A DNA stretch of 64,000 nt from Rhodoferax saidenbachensis (GCF_001955715.1 NZ_CP019239.1:992001-1056000), one strand, 5' to 3'; positions 45,416 through 55,103 are shown, numbered from the stretch's first letter. Made by a program: numbers and translations. The notes: generated by a model not told the origin, from the sequence alone.

Positions 45416-46333
45416 TCAGCGGGAAGAGAGCTCGCCCGGGCTGCCCTGGGCCACGCTGCCGGGTTTGCACGTGATCACCAGAATCAGCAGCGTGAGCGCA
45501 TACGGAACGGTGTTGAACAGGTGGTAGCCCCAGCCAATGCCCGCAGACTGCAGGGCAGGGCCAATGGCGCCCGCACCGCCAAATAGGGCGGCAGCCATGA
45601 TGCAGCGCAAGGGGCTCCAGCGCGCAAAGATGACCAGTGCCACGGCAATCAGGCCCTGCCCGCTGGAGATGCCTTCGTTCCAGCTACCGGGGTAGAACAG
45701 GGTGAGGGATGCCCCGCCCAGGCCGGCAATCATGCCGCCCAGCGTGGTAGCCAGCACGCGAATGCCCACCACCGAATAGCCCAGTGCCCGTGCGGCATTG
45801 GCCGAATCACCGGCCATGCGCACCAGCAGCCCATAACGCGTGCGCTTGAAGGCCCACCACATCAGCACGGCCAGCGCCAGGCCCAGCGGCAGCAGCATGT
45901 TCACCTGCAGGGCCGAACGCACAGCGGAGGAATCACTCCAAAGCCCCAGCTCCATCGCCGGGATTTGCGGTGCCTGGGGCTGGATCAGCGGCTTGCCCAG
46001 ATAAAAAGCCAAGCCAGTACCGAGCAGCATCAGTGCAATGCCAGTAGCCACGTCATTGACCCGCGCTAGCGAGCACAGCGCACCGTGCAGCGCTGCCAGC
46101 AAGCCGCCGGCCAGCGCCCCTGCCAGTACTCCCACCCAGGGCGAGCCACTGAGGTAGGCGCCACCGAATGCGGCCATGGCGGACAGCACCAGCACGCCCT
46201 CCAGGCCCAGGTTGATGCGGCCGGATTTTTCGGTCAGGCATTCGCCCAGGCTCACAAACAGAAACGGTGTGCCCACACGCAGTGCGCCGCCCACGATGCC
46301 CGCAAACAGGGCCACCCATTGGTCTGGTGTCAT
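45416..46333 (-). CDS. BMP-type ABC importer, permease 2 (biuret operon)
   Basis: A 305-residue polytopic membrane protein of the nucleoside-type ABC permease family, with about 9 helices. It has SLGECLTEKSGRINLGLEGV near the N-terminus and LGGMIAGLGGASLTLFYPGSW. It overlaps permease 1 by 4 bp, and biuret hydrolase starts 24 bp downstream. The gene order binding protein, permease, permease, biuH, ATPase is compact and without promoters of its own. Confidence 0.88.
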   Translation of the reverse strand: MTPDQWVALFAGIVGGALRVGTPFLFVSLGECLTEKSGRINLGLEGVLVLSAMAAFGGAYLSGSPWVGVLAGALAGGLLAALHGALCSLARVNDVATGIALMLLGTGLAFYLGKPLIQPQAPQIPAMELGLWSDSSAVRSALQVNMLLPLGLALAVLMWWAFKRTRYGLLVRMAGDSANAARALGYSVVGIRVLATTLGGMIAGLGGASLTLFYPGSWNEGISSGQGLIAVALVIFARWSPLRCIMAAALFGGAGAIGPALQSAGIGWGYHLFNTVPYALTLLILVITCKPGSVAQGSPGELSSR

Positions 46334-47424
46334 GATGGGGTTCCTTCGGTGGTTGTCTTGGCATCCGGGTCAGGGCCGGCCATGCGCATGAGCTTGGTCA
46401 TCAGGCTCTTCCAGTTCACATCGCGCAGGGCTTCGCTGGCCAGAATCAGCACAAAAGCCATGCCCTGCAGCACCAGCACCGATGCGTCCGGCAGGCCCAG
46501 GCGGCGCTGCAGCAAACTGCCCGCAGCCCCGAAGCCCCCAAACAGAATGGCCACCGGAATGATGGCCAGCGGGTGGTGGCGCGCGATGAAGGACACCAGA
46601 ATGCCGGTGTAGCCATAAAAGGCAATCAAGGACGCATTGGCATTGGTGTGCACCGCCAACACCTCGACCGAACCTGCCAGCCCGGCGCATGCGCCGCCAA
46701 TGACACAGGCCGTCAAAATCAGTTGTGATGCAGGCAGGCCCATCAGCTGCGCGGTGCGCGGGTTGCCACCCACCACGCGGACCGAGAATCCCGACGCCGT
46801 CCAGCGCATCCACACGGCCAATCCCAGGCAGGCCAACACGCCCAGCACCAGGCCCCAGTGCACGTCGGTGCCGAAAATGCCGCCCATCAGCAGGGGTTCG
46901 GGCACGCTGTGGGTCGATGGTTTGTTCAGGCTGGCGGGGTCGCGCAGCGGGCCTTCCACCAGGTGCTTGAACAGGCCAATGGCAATGTAGGCCAGTAGCA
47001 GGCTGCTGATGGTCTCGTTGATGCCGCGGTACTGGCGCAGCCAGCCCGCCAGGCCCACCCATAACGCCCCCACCACGGCACCCGCAGCACACGCCACAGC
47101 GGTGCCGATGACGTTGCCGGGGAGTGGCAGGTAGTAGGCGGCTGCCGCACAGGCCAGCCCGCCCAATACCAGTGCGCCTTCACCGCCAATGACCACCAGC
47201 CCTGCACGGGCCGGTACCGCCACGCACAGCGCTGTGAGCATCAGCGGCGCGGCGCGCTGCAGGGTGTTCTGCCACGAGAACGCGTCGCCAAACGCGCCCT
47301 TGAACAAGAGCATCCATACGTCCACCGGGTTGACCCCGGCAAAGCTGACAAACACGCCAAACACGGCCAATGCCGCAGCGATGGCCAGAATGGGGAGCCC
47401 GATGTCGTACAGGGTGTCGCGCAT
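46330..47424 (-). CDS. BMP-type ABC importer, permease 1 (biuret operon)
   Basis: A 364-residue membrane protein with about 10 helices. Family segments include LTALCVAVPARAGLVVIGGE, YRGINETISSLLLAYIAIGL and YTGILVSFIARHHPL. It starts 24 bp after the binding protein stop and overlaps the second permease by 4 bp. It should form the translocation path with the gene at 45416. Confidence 0.88.
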   Translation of the reverse strand: MRDTLYDIGLPILAIAAALAVFGVFVSFAGVNPVDVWMLLFKGAFGDAFSWQNTLQRAAPLMLTALCVAVPARAGLVVIGGEGALVLGGLACAAAAYYLPLPGNVIGTAVACAAGAVVGALWVGLAGWLRQYRGINETISSLLLAYIAIGLFKHLVEGPLRDPASLNKPSTHSVPEPLLMGGIFGTDVHWGLVLGVLACLGLAVWMRWTASGFSVRVVGGNPRTAQLMGLPASQLILTACVIGGACAGLAGSVEVLAVHTNANASLIAFYGYTGILVSFIARHHPLAIIPVAILFGGFGAAGSLLQRRLGLPDASVLVLQGMAFVLILASEALRDVNWKSLMTKLMRMAGPDPDAKTTTEGTPS

Positions 47425-47448
47425 GGCAGCTTTCGGCGGGTGCGGGTG

Positions 47449-48567
47449 TTAGATGGAACCGATCACGCCTTCGACCAGGTAGTTCATGCCTTCCAACGCA
47501 ATGTCGGTCTGCTTGAAGCTCTTGCCTGCGGGGATCACCACGTTGCCCTTGTTGTCCTTGATCGGGCCCTTGAAGATGTCGAAAGTGCCGGCCAGCATCT
47601 GGGCCTTGGTGGCATCGGCATTTTTCTTGGCAGCGTCTGTGACCATCGCGCCGTACGGAGACATCTTCACGTAACCGTCCTTCAGGCCGCCACGCAGGAA
47701 GTTGGGGTGCGGCTTGCCGGATTGGGCGGCTTCGATCAGTGTCTTGTAGGCCGTGGTCCAGTTCCATTCGGCACCGGTGAGGTAGGCATTGGGAGCCAGC
47801 TTGGCCTGGCTGGCGTGGTAGCCACACACCATCTTGCCGCGTTTGGCTGCCGTCTCGACCACCACCTTGGGGCCGTCCACGTGCATGGTGAATACATCCA
47901 CGCCCTGGTCGGCCAGGCTGTTGGTGGCTTCGGCTTCCTTGATGGCCATGGACCATTCACCGGTGAAGATCACGCTGCAAGTGATACCCGGCTTGACCGA
48001 GCGCGCGCCGAGCAGAAAGGCGTTGATGTTGCGCAGCACTTGGGGGATGGGCTTGGCGGCTACGAAGCCGATCTTGCCGCTCTTGCTCATGTGGCCGGCA
48101 ATCACGCCGTTGAGGTATTGGCACTCGTCGATATAGCCAAAGAAGCTGCCCACATTCTTGGGGTGTTTGCCTTCGGTCCACAGGCCGCCACAATGCGCAA
48201 AACGCACGTCGGGGTATTTGGGGGCGAGTGCCAGGATGTGCGGGTCAAAGTAGCCGTACGAGGTGGGGATGACCAGCGAGGCACCGTCCTGCACGATCAT
48301 GCCGGTCATGGTCTTTTGCACCGCAGCGGTTTCGGGCACGTTTTCTTCTTCCACCACTTTCACGCCCGCCATCTTCTTGATTTCGGCAGCGGCCTGGGCG
48401 TGTGCCTGGTTGTAGCCGTAGTCGTCGCGCGGCCCCACATAGATGATGCCCACCGTGAGCGGCTTCTGCGCCAGGGCGCTTTGGCTCCAGGCGCCGAGGG
48501 TGCCCGCAGCGCTCAGTGCGGCCAGGGATTTGAGGGTGTCGCGGCGATTCAGTTTGCTGGGGTGCAT
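47449..48567 (-). CDS. BMP family ABC transporter substrate-binding protein (biuret operon)
   Basis: A 372-residue periplasmic binding protein. The signal (NRRDTLKSLAALSAAGTLGA) carries an Arg pair and looks Tat-type. The BMP domain opens VGIIYVGPRDDYGYNQAHAQ and contains VKVVEEENVPET and KPIPQVLRNINAFLLG. The start at 48567 follows GGAGAA; a farther upstream ATG would span the operator. It heads a seven-gene operon ending at 41609. Given the downstream biuret hydrolase, the ligand may be biuret, triuret or a related ureide rather than a nucleoside. Confidence 0.87.
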   Translation of the reverse strand: MHPSKLNRRDTLKSLAALSAAGTLGAWSQSALAQKPLTVGIIYVGPRDDYGYNQAHAQAAAEIKKMAGVKVVEEENVPETAAVQKTMTGMIVQDGASLVIPTSYGYFDPHILALAPKYPDVRFAHCGGLWTEGKHPKNVGSFFGYIDECQYLNGVIAGHMSKSGKIGFVAAKPIPQVLRNINAFLLGARSVKPGITCSVIFTGEWSMAIKEAEATNSLADQGVDVFTMHVDGPKVVVETAAKRGKMVCGYHASQAKLAPNAYLTGAEWNWTTAYKTLIEAAQSGKPHPNFLRGGLKDGYVKMSPYGAMVTDAAKKNADATKAQMLAGTFDIFKGPIKDNKGNVVIPAGKSFKQTDIALEGMNYLVEGVIGSI

Positions 48568-48635
48568 GTTCGGTTCTCCGGTGGATGGGGACGTTGAAAG
48601 GGATGCATCAAGATGGTGCTGAATAGGGAGCATTA

Positions 48636-48651
48636 ATCTTGTATCCAAGAT
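48636..48651. promoter_or_regulatory. GntR-type operator upstream of the biuret operon
   Basis: ATCTTGTATCCAAGAT is a perfect inverted repeat (ATCTTG / CAAGAT) with a 4-bp spacer. The identical 16 bp occur at 55104-55119 upstream of allophanate hydrolase. It lies 69 bp upstream of the binding-protein start and has the form of a GntR-family operator. Confidence 0.78.
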
Positions 48652-48687
48652 TGGATGCAATATGTGTGCCTGTTTGCAGGGTGCGTT

Positions 48688-49062
48688 TCAGCCCAGCAGG
48701 CTCACATGGGCGGCGACCACGCGCCAGCCCTGGGGTGTGCGCATCCAGGTCTGGCTTTGGCGGCCGGTTTTGGCACTGCCGAGGCGCTGGAATTCCACGT
48801 TCGCGGTGGCGAAGTCGCGGCCGTAGGTGGTGATCACGTTTTTCAGCACGGCGCGCTGCAAACCCTGTGATGGACGCCCGGCCCGGAACGCCGCAATCGC
48901 GTCATAGCCGTACAGGTTTTCGGTGGCGCCATACCGCAGCGTGTGCGGGCTGTTCCAGAACAGTTCGTCCAGCACATCGACCTGGTTGTTGACCAGTGCG
49001 TACTCATACCGTTCGCATTGCAGGGTGACTTCGGCCAGCACTTCGGGAATATTGATGTCCAC
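48688..49062 (-). CDS. AtzH/HpxZ-type protein (DUF3225)
   Basis: A 124-residue SnoaL-like protein of DUF3225. [60 protein letters not shown] and [20 protein letters not shown] match HpxZ of oxalurate catabolism and AtzH of the cyanuric acid operon. AtzH has been reported to deaminate 1,3-dicarboxyurea to allophanate. It starts with GTG directly behind the AtzE stop and is the last gene of the atzF-led operon. Because oxalurate and carboxybiuret systems share this module, the substrate is decided by context, which here favours the ureide route. Confidence 0.82.
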   Translation of the reverse strand: MDINIPEVLAEVTLQCERYEYALVNNQVDVLDELFWNSPHTLRYGATENLYGYDAIAAFRAGRPSQGLQRAVLKNVITTYGRDFATANVEFQRLGSAKTGRQSQTWMRTPQGWRVVAAHVSLLG

Positions 49063-49063
49063 G

Positions 49064-50473
49064 TTAAAGCTCCACAGTTTTGAGGTGTGCAATGCCAGCT
49101 GCCTGCAGCGCAAACGCCGCACGCAGCGCCAGGTCTTCGCGCCAGGGCGCGGCAATGATCTGCACGCCGATGGGCAGACCACCGGTGCCGCTGGGCCATA
49201 CCGGTGCCGCCACCACGGGGCAACCGGCGAACGAGACGGGTTGGGTCAGCAGACCGATGGACGGGCGTGTGGGCATTTGCGTGCCGTTGATGTCCAGCCA
49301 CTCGGAGCCCAGTACCGGCGCCGCTACCGGCGTGGCCGGCGCCAGCAACACATCCCAATGCTGGAAGAGGGCGTTGACCTTGTCGCGGTAGATGCGGCGA
49401 AAGCGCTGCGCGCGCAGGTACCAGGCGGCGGGGATCAGCGCACCGGCAATAAAGCGGTCTACCGACAGCGGCTCGAAGTCGTCGGCTTGCGTGCGCAGGT
49501 CTTCCAGATGCTGGCTGCCGCCTTCGCTGGCACTGATGATGAAAGCGGCAGCCCGGCCCAGTGCGGCGTCGGGCCACTCCACGGCGTCCATGGCACCGAG
49601 CATCTGTGCCGCGGTCTGTACGGCCTCACGTGCCGGGGCGGTGGCGAATTCATGGAAGTAGCCACCCAACAAGCCTATGCGCAAGCCTTGCACGCCTTGG
49701 TGCAGGGAGCCTACGGGCTGCACCTGCAGTGCATGGCTGCCGGGGTCCAGCGGGTCCGGGCCTTGCAGCACGTCGTAAGCCAGCGCCAGGCTCTCCACCG
49801 AATCGGCAAACGGGCCGAGGTGGTCAATGCTTTGCACAAACGGGTAGGAGCCGCGGCGCGACAGCCGCCCGAACGTGGGCTTCAGGCCCCAGATGCCGCA
49901 GAACGACGAGGGCACGCGGATCGAGCCATTGGTGTCCGAACCCAAGGCGATGCCCACCTGGCGTGCCGCCACCGCTGCGCCGCAGCCACCGGACGAACCG
50001 CCTGCCGTGCGCGTCAGGTCATGCGGGTTGTGGGTGGGGCCGTAGTGCGTGTTCTCGGTGGTGAAGCCGTAGGCGTACTCGTCCATGTTGAGTGAGCCCA
50101 CCAGCACCGCACCGGCGGATTGCATTTGCGAAACCAAAAATGCGTCTTGTGCAGCGGGCGGGTTGTTGCGGTTGACCTTGGAGCCGGCACGCGTGACCTC
50201 ACCGGCCACATCAAACAAATCCTTCACCGCATAGGGCACACCGGCCAGTGGGGGCAGCACCTCGCCGCGCGCACGTCTCGCGTCCACCGCGTCGGCCTCC
50301 TGCAGGGCGCGCGGGTAGCTGGTACTGGTGAAGGCGTTGATGGCGTCGTCGGTGCTGTCAATCCGCGTGATGCTGGCCAGCGTGGCCTCACGCGCGCTGA
50401 TCTCGCCCGCCGCGATGGCCCGGGCCAGCGCAAAGCTGGTCATGTCACCGATCTCATCTGCTCCTGTTTTCAT
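49064..50473 (-). CDS. AtzE/HpxY-type amidase (1-carboxybiuret or oxalurate amidohydrolase)
   Basis: A 469-residue amidase-signature enzyme with the Ser-cisSer-Lys triad at Lys84 (YAVKDLF), Ser160 (GGSSGG) and Ser184 (TNGSIRVP). Long stretches ([55 protein letters not shown]) follow AtzE, which with AtzG deaminates 1-carboxybiuret. The GatA-like small subunit partner AtzG is encoded just upstream with a 4-bp overlap. The ATG at 50473 lies in a repeat-like sequence, so the first 10 residues may be acquired; an in-frame ATG at 50443 would give the conventional start. Oxalurate hydrolysis as in HpxY is the alternative. Confidence 0.85.
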   Translation of the reverse strand: MKTGADEIGDMTSFALARAIAAGEISAREATLASITRIDSTDDAINAFTSTSYPRALQEADAVDARRARGEVLPPLAGVPYAVKDLFDVAGEVTRAGSKVNRNNPPAAQDAFLVSQMQSAGAVLVGSLNMDEYAYGFTTENTHYGPTHNPHDLTRTAGGSSGGCGAAVAARQVGIALGSDTNGSIRVPSSFCGIWGLKPTFGRLSRRGSYPFVQSIDHLGPFADSVESLALAYDVLQGPDPLDPGSHALQVQPVGSLHQGVQGLRIGLLGGYFHEFATAPAREAVQTAAQMLGAMDAVEWPDAALGRAAAFIISASEGGSQHLEDLRTQADDFEPLSVDRFIAGALIPAAWYLRAQRFRRIYRDKVNALFQHWDVLLAPATPVAAPVLGSEWLDINGTQMPTRPSIGLLTQPVSFAGCPVVAAPVWPSGTGGLPIGVQIIAAPWREDLALRAAFALQAAGIAHLKTVEL

Positions 50474-50691
50474 AGCTTATTGCGCATGTTGGATGCGGGC
50501 TGAAAGTCCAAAGGCTTGTAAATTTCGGCCAGCTCGTCGTGTGGCTCCATGGGGGCATCCAGCAGCAGCTGCGCCAGCGCGGCCGTGCGCGTCAGGTGTG
50601 CCGCCACACGCTGGGTGCGGCCTGCGTCCAGCGGCAGGCCCAGCGCGGCGGCGCTGGCCTGCACGTAGCTCAGGATTTCTGCCTCTGTCAT
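50470..50691 (-). CDS. AtzG-type small subunit (DUF4089)
   Basis: A 73-residue helical protein (ILSYVQASAAALGLPLDAGR, then TQRVAAHLTRTAALAQLLLD). Its size, leucine-rich two-helix pattern and position before AtzE match DUF4089 proteins AtzG and HpxX. AtzG resembles GatC and is needed to form the AtzEG heterotetramer. It overlaps the ABC ATPase stop and the AtzE start by 4 bp each. Such short genes are easily missed in annotation. Confidence 0.85.
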   Translation of the reverse strand: MTEAEILSYVQASAAALGLPLDAGRTQRVAAHLTRTAALAQLLLDAPMEPHDELAEIYKPLDFQPASNMRNKL

Positions 50692-51509
50692 CGGCGCACC
50701 TCGCGCTGGAAGATTTCCAGACTCAGCTTTTTGGTCTGGATGAAGCTGGGCTCGCTCAGCGTTTCCACGGTGCGTGGGCGCGGGTCGTTGTAGCGCAGGA
50801 TTTCGGCCACCTTGGTCGGCCGTTTGGTCAGCAGCAGCACCTCGTCGGCCAGGTAGACGGCTTCTTCCAGGTCGTGCGAGACCAGCAGCATGGTGGTGCC
50901 GGTTTGCATGAACACCTCTTGCAGCTTCTCGCGGATGAACAGCGTCATCTCGAAGTCCAGCGCCGAGAATGGTTCGTCCAGAAACAGCACCTCGGGCTTG
51001 GGCGCAAGCGCACGCATGATGGACGCTGTTTGTTGTTGGCCACCCGAGAGTTCATAGGGGTAGCGGTTCAGGTCGAACTTGACATCAAACGAGGCCACCA
51101 GTTCGGCCATGCGGCGGTCCACCTCGGCTTTGGACTTACCCTCCAGTTTGAGGGGGTAGGCGATGTTGTCGATGGTGCGCATCCATGGGAACATGGCCTC
51201 ACGGTAGTTCTGGAACACGTAGCCAATCTTGGTGTCCTTCAGCGACTTGCCGTCGAACAGGATTTCGCCGCTGTCGATGGGCACCAGCCCGGCGATCATG
51301 TTGATCAGTGTGGACTTGCCGCAACCGTTGGGCCCGAACACCGAGACGATCTTGTTCTTGGGGATGTCCAGGTCAAAGTTTTCGTACAGTGGCCAGCCCG
51401 CAAAGTACTTGGTCAGACCACGGATGGTGATGTGGGTGCCTGCGGGGCCCGGAGTGAAAACAGGGGCGGGTACATCGGCGTACACCGGGCCGTTGAGAAC
51501 TGCGTTCAT
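50688..51509 (-). CDS. ABC importer ATP-binding protein, NrtD/SsuB/TauB family
   Basis: A 273-residue single-domain ATPase with Walker A GPNGCGKST, signature LSGGQQQ and Walker B VLFLDEPFSALDF, followed by the H-loop in LLVSHDLEEA. The family serves taurine, nitrate, cyanate, sulfonate and similar small anions. It works with the permease (4-bp overlap) and the binding protein upstream. Sitting between allophanate hydrolase and AtzGEH, it probably imports a small nitrogen compound used by those enzymes. Confidence 0.88.
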   Translation of the reverse strand: MNAVLNGPVYADVPAPVFTPGPAGTHITIRGLTKYFAGWPLYENFDLDIPKNKIVSVFGPNGCGKSTLINMIAGLVPIDSGEILFDGKSLKDTKIGYVFQNYREAMFPWMRTIDNIAYPLKLEGKSKAEVDRRMAELVASFDVKFDLNRYPYELSGGQQQTASIMRALAPKPEVLFLDEPFSALDFEMTLFIREKLQEVFMQTGTTMLLVSHDLEEAVYLADEVLLLTKRPTKVAEILRYNDPRPRTVETLSEPSFIQTKKLSLEIFQREVRR

Positions 51510-52342
51510 CTTCCACTCCAATGCACGATACGGCGCTCGGCCACTAAAAAGAGGATGTTGAGGGCGTAGCCCAGCGCACCGGCGGCCAGGATGGCGGCGT
51601 ACATGGTCTTCACGTTGAGCACCTGCTGCGCGTCGATGATGCGGTGGCCCAGGCCGGCGTCTGAACCAATGAACATCTCCGCCACGATGACAATCACCAG
51701 CGCCATGGACACGGCAGAGCGCAGGCCCACAAAGGTCGGTTGCAGGCTCTCCCACACCAGCACATCGCGGAAGATTTGCCAGTTGGATGCGCCCATCACC
51801 TTGGCGGCCATGACACGCTGCTTGCGTGCGTTGATGACGCCATAGGCGCTGTTGAAGATCACGATCAAAAAGGCGCCAAAGGCTGCGATGGCCACCTTGT
51901 TGATATCGGACACACCAAAGATCAGCAGGAACAACGGGATCAGCGCCGAGCTGGGCGTGGAGCGGAAGAAATCGATCAGAAACTCCACGCTGCGGTAGGC
52001 CTTCTCGTTGCTGCCCAAGAGCACACCCAGCGGCACGCCCACCACGGCTGCAATCACAAAGGCCTGTACCGTGCGCCACACGGTTACGGCAAAGTCGGTC
52101 AACAGCGGGCCACCGAGCAAGCCGGTGACCAGCGTGGCCACGGTGGCCGACGGGGGTGGCAACAGGATGGCGCGTATCCAGCCCGCGCGCACCACGAGGT
52201 CCCAGACGATGAACAGCACCAGCGGGCCGATAAAGGGCAGCAGGCGCCCCCAGTTAATGCGCTTGGGTGCCGCGGTGGCCGCAGGCGCCGCGTCACCTGC
52301 GGCCCAGGGTTTGGTGGCAACGGGGGTGGATGCGTCAGCCAT
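51506..52342 (-). CDS. ABC importer permease, SsuC/TauC family
   Basis: A 278-residue membrane protein with about six helices and the BPD-transport inner-membrane domain. The EAA-type loop lies near MGASNWQIFRDVLVWESLQP. It overlaps the ATPase gene by 4 bp and starts 4 bp after the binding-protein stop. No special features. Confidence 0.87.
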   Translation of the reverse strand: MADASTPVATKPWAAGDAAPAATAAPKRINWGRLLPFIGPLVLFIVWDLVVRAGWIRAILLPPPSATVATLVTGLLGGPLLTDFAVTVWRTVQAFVIAAVVGVPLGVLLGSNEKAYRSVEFLIDFFRSTPSSALIPLFLLIFGVSDINKVAIAAFGAFLIVIFNSAYGVINARKQRVMAAKVMGASNWQIFRDVLVWESLQPTFVGLRSAVSMALVIVIVAEMFIGSDAGLGHRIIDAQQVLNVKTMYAAILAAGALGYALNILFLVAERRIVHWSGR

Positions 52343-52345
52343 CGC

Positions 52346-53362
52346 TTAGCCTTTGAACAACATGGAGGCCACGTCGAGCTTCTTCTCGAACACGCCTTTT
52401 TCGGTGAACAGGTCAAAGAACTTCTGGAACGCAGCAATGTCGGCCGGTTTGAACTCGTTGTAGAGCATGTACGAGGCCAGTGGCACTTCACCCGTGAGCG
52501 GGCCTTCGATCGCGGTGTAGCCCTTGAGGTACTGGCGTGCTTCGTCGGGTTTGCTGCGCACCAGCTCGATGCCCTTGGCGTAGGCGGCGATGTATTTCTT
52601 GGCCTCTGCCGGGTATTTCTTGATGAACTCGGTGGTCAGCGTGGCCGAGCCGCCGTGCCATGGGGCCAGCGCATCGCCCAGGATGTACTTGGCAATCACG
52701 CCCGCTTCGAGCATGCGCGTGGTGCCGTTGAGGCGGCCTACCGTGCCCGTGGGCTCCAGCGTGTACACGGCGTCCACCTGGCCTGCGGCCAGCGCGGCGA
52801 CGTGTTGGCCAATGGGCAACTCCATCACGGTGGCGCCGGTAGCGCCTGCGCGTTCCAGGACCACCGTGGCGAGTACCTTGTTCTGGATGCCGGGGCCGGA
52901 GGCCACGCGTTTGCCTTTGAGTTCGGCAATGCTTTTGACCGGGCTGTCCTTGGGCACCAGAAACTCATCGAGCACGTATTTGGCATTGCTCGGGTTGGTG
53001 GCGATGATCTTGAACAGACCGGGCGACGCCAGTTCACCCACGCCCAGGTTGCCCGAGCCGGTGCCGTTGGCGCTGCCGTCGCTGCGGCCGGCCAGCATGG
53101 CCTCCATCACCTGCTGCGCACCGGCGAACTTGAGCGCCTCCACGTCCAGGCCGGCTTCTTTGAAGTAGCCTTTCTCCACCGCCGCAAAGAAGGGCAAACC
53201 GGCTGCGACGGGCCAGTAGCCGATGCGAATCTTGAGGCCACTCTGGGCGCGCACGATGGCGGGTGCGGCCAGCACACCGAGTGCCGCTGCGCCGTGCTTG
53301 AGCAGGCTGCGACGCGTGGCTCCGGTGGTGATCTCGGAGGTGGGGGCTTCTTGTCGGGTCAT
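52346..53362 (-). CDS. ABC importer substrate-binding protein, NMT1/TauA/SsuA-like
   Basis: A 338-residue periplasmic binding protein. The signal contains a twin-arginine motif (TRRSLLKHGAAALGVLAAPA). The mature domain begins LKIRIGYWPVAAGLPFFAAV, the NMT1-like fold, followed by EKGYFKEAGLDVEALKF. NMT1-type binding proteins include ones for pyrimidine precursors, taurine and other small molecules. The context predicts a ureide or carboxylated urea. It follows allophanate hydrolase after a 41-bp gap. Confidence 0.87.
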   Translation of the reverse strand: MTRQEAPTSEITTGATRRSLLKHGAAALGVLAAPAIVRAQSGLKIRIGYWPVAAGLPFFAAVEKGYFKEAGLDVEALKFAGAQQVMEAMLAGRSDGSANGTGSGNLGVGELASPGLFKIIATNPSNAKYVLDEFLVPKDSPVKSIAELKGKRVASGPGIQNKVLATVVLERAGATGATVMELPIGQHVAALAAGQVDAVYTLEPTGTVGRLNGTTRMLEAGVIAKYILGDALAPWHGGSATLTTEFIKKYPAEAKKYIAAYAKGIELVRSKPDEARQYLKGYTAIEGPLTGEVPLASYMLYNEFKPADIAAFQKFFDLFTEKGVFEKKLDVASMLFKG

Positions 53363-53403
53363 GGTGGTTCCAGTTCAGGGTTAAGGGGTTTGGGTGTTTG
53401 AAA

Positions 53404-55092
53404 TCAATTGGGTTTGCGCGATGCCACGTAGGCGCGCCAGCCGCCGTGTTCGCTGACGTCCTGGGCGGCTTCGAGGGCATGGCCTTCGCAAATGAAGCCG
53501 GTGACCCAGGTGCCGTCGGCCAGTTCCACATTGCCCAGGCCCAGCGGCTGCGGAATCAGCGCCAGAAAGCTGCCTATCTGTGCCTGTGGCATGTCCCACA
53601 CTTCGAGTGCGATGGCAGCGCCACCCGCGGCAACGCGGCGCAGGCCGGGTTTGGGTGGCACGGTGCCGGGCAGGGCGTAGAGGCGGTAATTGGCAGACGT
53701 CGTGGAGGCCTGTAGCAGGCGGCCATCGCGCTCGGTCAACTGTCCGTTGAGCGGCATGCCTGAGAGGTGTGCGCCGACCACGGCGACCTTCATGCGCGAG
53801 CCACTGTCCGCCAGGCCAGCGATGGGTTCAGGTGCAGGCAGAGGCAATTGCAACGCGCCTTGCAGCATGCCGCTGGCATGGTGGTAGCGCTGGCCTAATT
53901 CGGCCAGTTGCCAGTCACTGCCGCACGGGCCGATGAAGGTGATGCCAAACGGCAGGCCGTCGGGCCGGATGCTGCTGGGGACGGAGATGGCGGCGTAGTC
54001 CAGCAGGTTCACAAAGTTGGTGTAGGCCCCCAGGTTGCGGTTCAGCACCACTGGGTTGGCCAGCATGGCGGCAATGGTGTAGTGCGTGGGTGCGGTGGGC
54101 ACCAGCAGCACGTCGATGCCGCCCCACATGGCTGCAGCCTGCTGGCCATAGGCGCGCAATTGCGCCTGCGCAGTGCACAGGTCGGCGGCGCTGAAGTCGC
54201 GTCCCCGGGCAATGATGCTGCGCACCGGCTCCATCACCTTGTTTTCATGGGCATCGAAGAACGGGCGGATGGCGGCGTAGCGCTCTGCTACCAGTGCGCT
54301 TTCATACAACAGTGCAGCGGCCTGGGCCAACGGTGTGTAGTCAATGGAGACGGCCACACCACCCATGGCGGTGAGTCTCTCCAGCGCCTGTGCGAAAGCG
54401 GCTTCTGCGGCGGTATCGCCAAAAAACTCCAGTGTGGACGGCACACCAAAACGGAAGCTTTTGCCAAAGGGTTGGCTGGCCAGTTGCAAGGTGCGCGAAT
54501 ACGGGTCTTGTACATCTGGCCCCATGGCTGCCTGCAACACACGCGCAGCCACATCCACCGTGCGCGCGAAGATGGAGACACAGTCCACGCTCTGCGCCGC
54601 TGGCACCACGCCGCGTGTGCTCAACAGTCCCTTGCTGGGTTTGATACCAACGATGTTGTTCAGGCCCGCCGGTACGCGCCCGGAGCCTGCGGTGTCGGTG
54701 CCCAATGAAAAGTCCACCTCACCGTTGGCCACCACATAGGCCGAGCCTGCGCTGGAGCCGCCGGAGACATAGTCGGGGTTGAAAGCGTTGGGCACCGCGC
54801 CGTAGGGCGAGCGTGTGCCGTTGAGACCACAGGCAAACTGGTCCAGGTTGGTTTTGCCGACCAGCGTCGCACCAGAATCGAGCAGCTTCTGCACCACGCT
54901 GGCGTGTGCCTTGGGCAGGTAGGCAAACTCCTTGCAGGCCGCAGTCGTGGGCCAACCGAACGCGTCGATGTTGTCCTTGATGGCAAAGCGCAGCCCGGCC
55001 AGCGGGCCACTGGCACTGCCAGCCAGTGGCGGTTCAATATGTTCTATCCAGGCCTGGGGCGCTCCGGCCTTCTGGGTAATGTTTTGCACCAT
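53404..55092 (-). CDS. atzF: Allophanate hydrolase
   Basis: A 562-residue enzyme. The N-terminal amidase-signature domain has Lys39 (FAIKDNID), Ser113 (SGGSSAGS) and Ser137 (DTAGSGRVP). The spacing of 74 and 24 residues is the same as Lys91-Ser165-Ser189 of Pseudomonas AtzF. The C-terminal domain (about 445-560; VAVVGAHLSGMPLNGQL, RLYALPGTVPPKPGL) is that of allophanate hydrolases. It splits allophanate into ammonia and carbon dioxide. The ATG at 55092 is preferred; a TTG at 55116 would lie within the operator. It heads a seven-gene operon ending with AtzH at 48688. Confidence 0.93.
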   Translation of the reverse strand: MVQNITQKAGAPQAWIEHIEPPLAGSASGPLAGLRFAIKDNIDAFGWPTTAACKEFAYLPKAHASVVQKLLDSGATLVGKTNLDQFACGLNGTRSPYGAVPNAFNPDYVSGGSSAGSAYVVANGEVDFSLGTDTAGSGRVPAGLNNIVGIKPSKGLLSTRGVVPAAQSVDCVSIFARTVDVAARVLQAAMGPDVQDPYSRTLQLASQPFGKSFRFGVPSTLEFFGDTAAEAAFAQALERLTAMGGVAVSIDYTPLAQAAALLYESALVAERYAAIRPFFDAHENKVMEPVRSIIARGRDFSAADLCTAQAQLRAYGQQAAAMWGGIDVLLVPTAPTHYTIAAMLANPVVLNRNLGAYTNFVNLLDYAAISVPSSIRPDGLPFGITFIGPCGSDWQLAELGQRYHHASGMLQGALQLPLPAPEPIAGLADSGSRMKVAVVGAHLSGMPLNGQLTERDGRLLQASTTSANYRLYALPGTVPPKPGLRRVAAGGAAIALEVWDMPQAQIGSFLALIPQPLGLGNVELADGTWVTGFICEGHALEAAQDVSEHGGWRAYVASRKPN

Positions 55093-55103
55093 TGTTGGGT
55101 CCA

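Noticed and set aside
49064..50473. GatA subunit of the glutamyl/aspartyl-tRNA amidotransferase
   Set aside because: The triad is shared, but long AtzE-specific segments, the DUF4089 partner and the DUF3225 neighbour indicate AtzE/HpxY.
48688..55092. A cyanuric acid (atzDGEHF) operon
   Set aside because: AtzG, E, H and F homologues are present but no cyanuric acid hydrolase (AtzD) or barbiturase-type ring-opening enzyme is in the window. The hydrolases present act on linear ureides.
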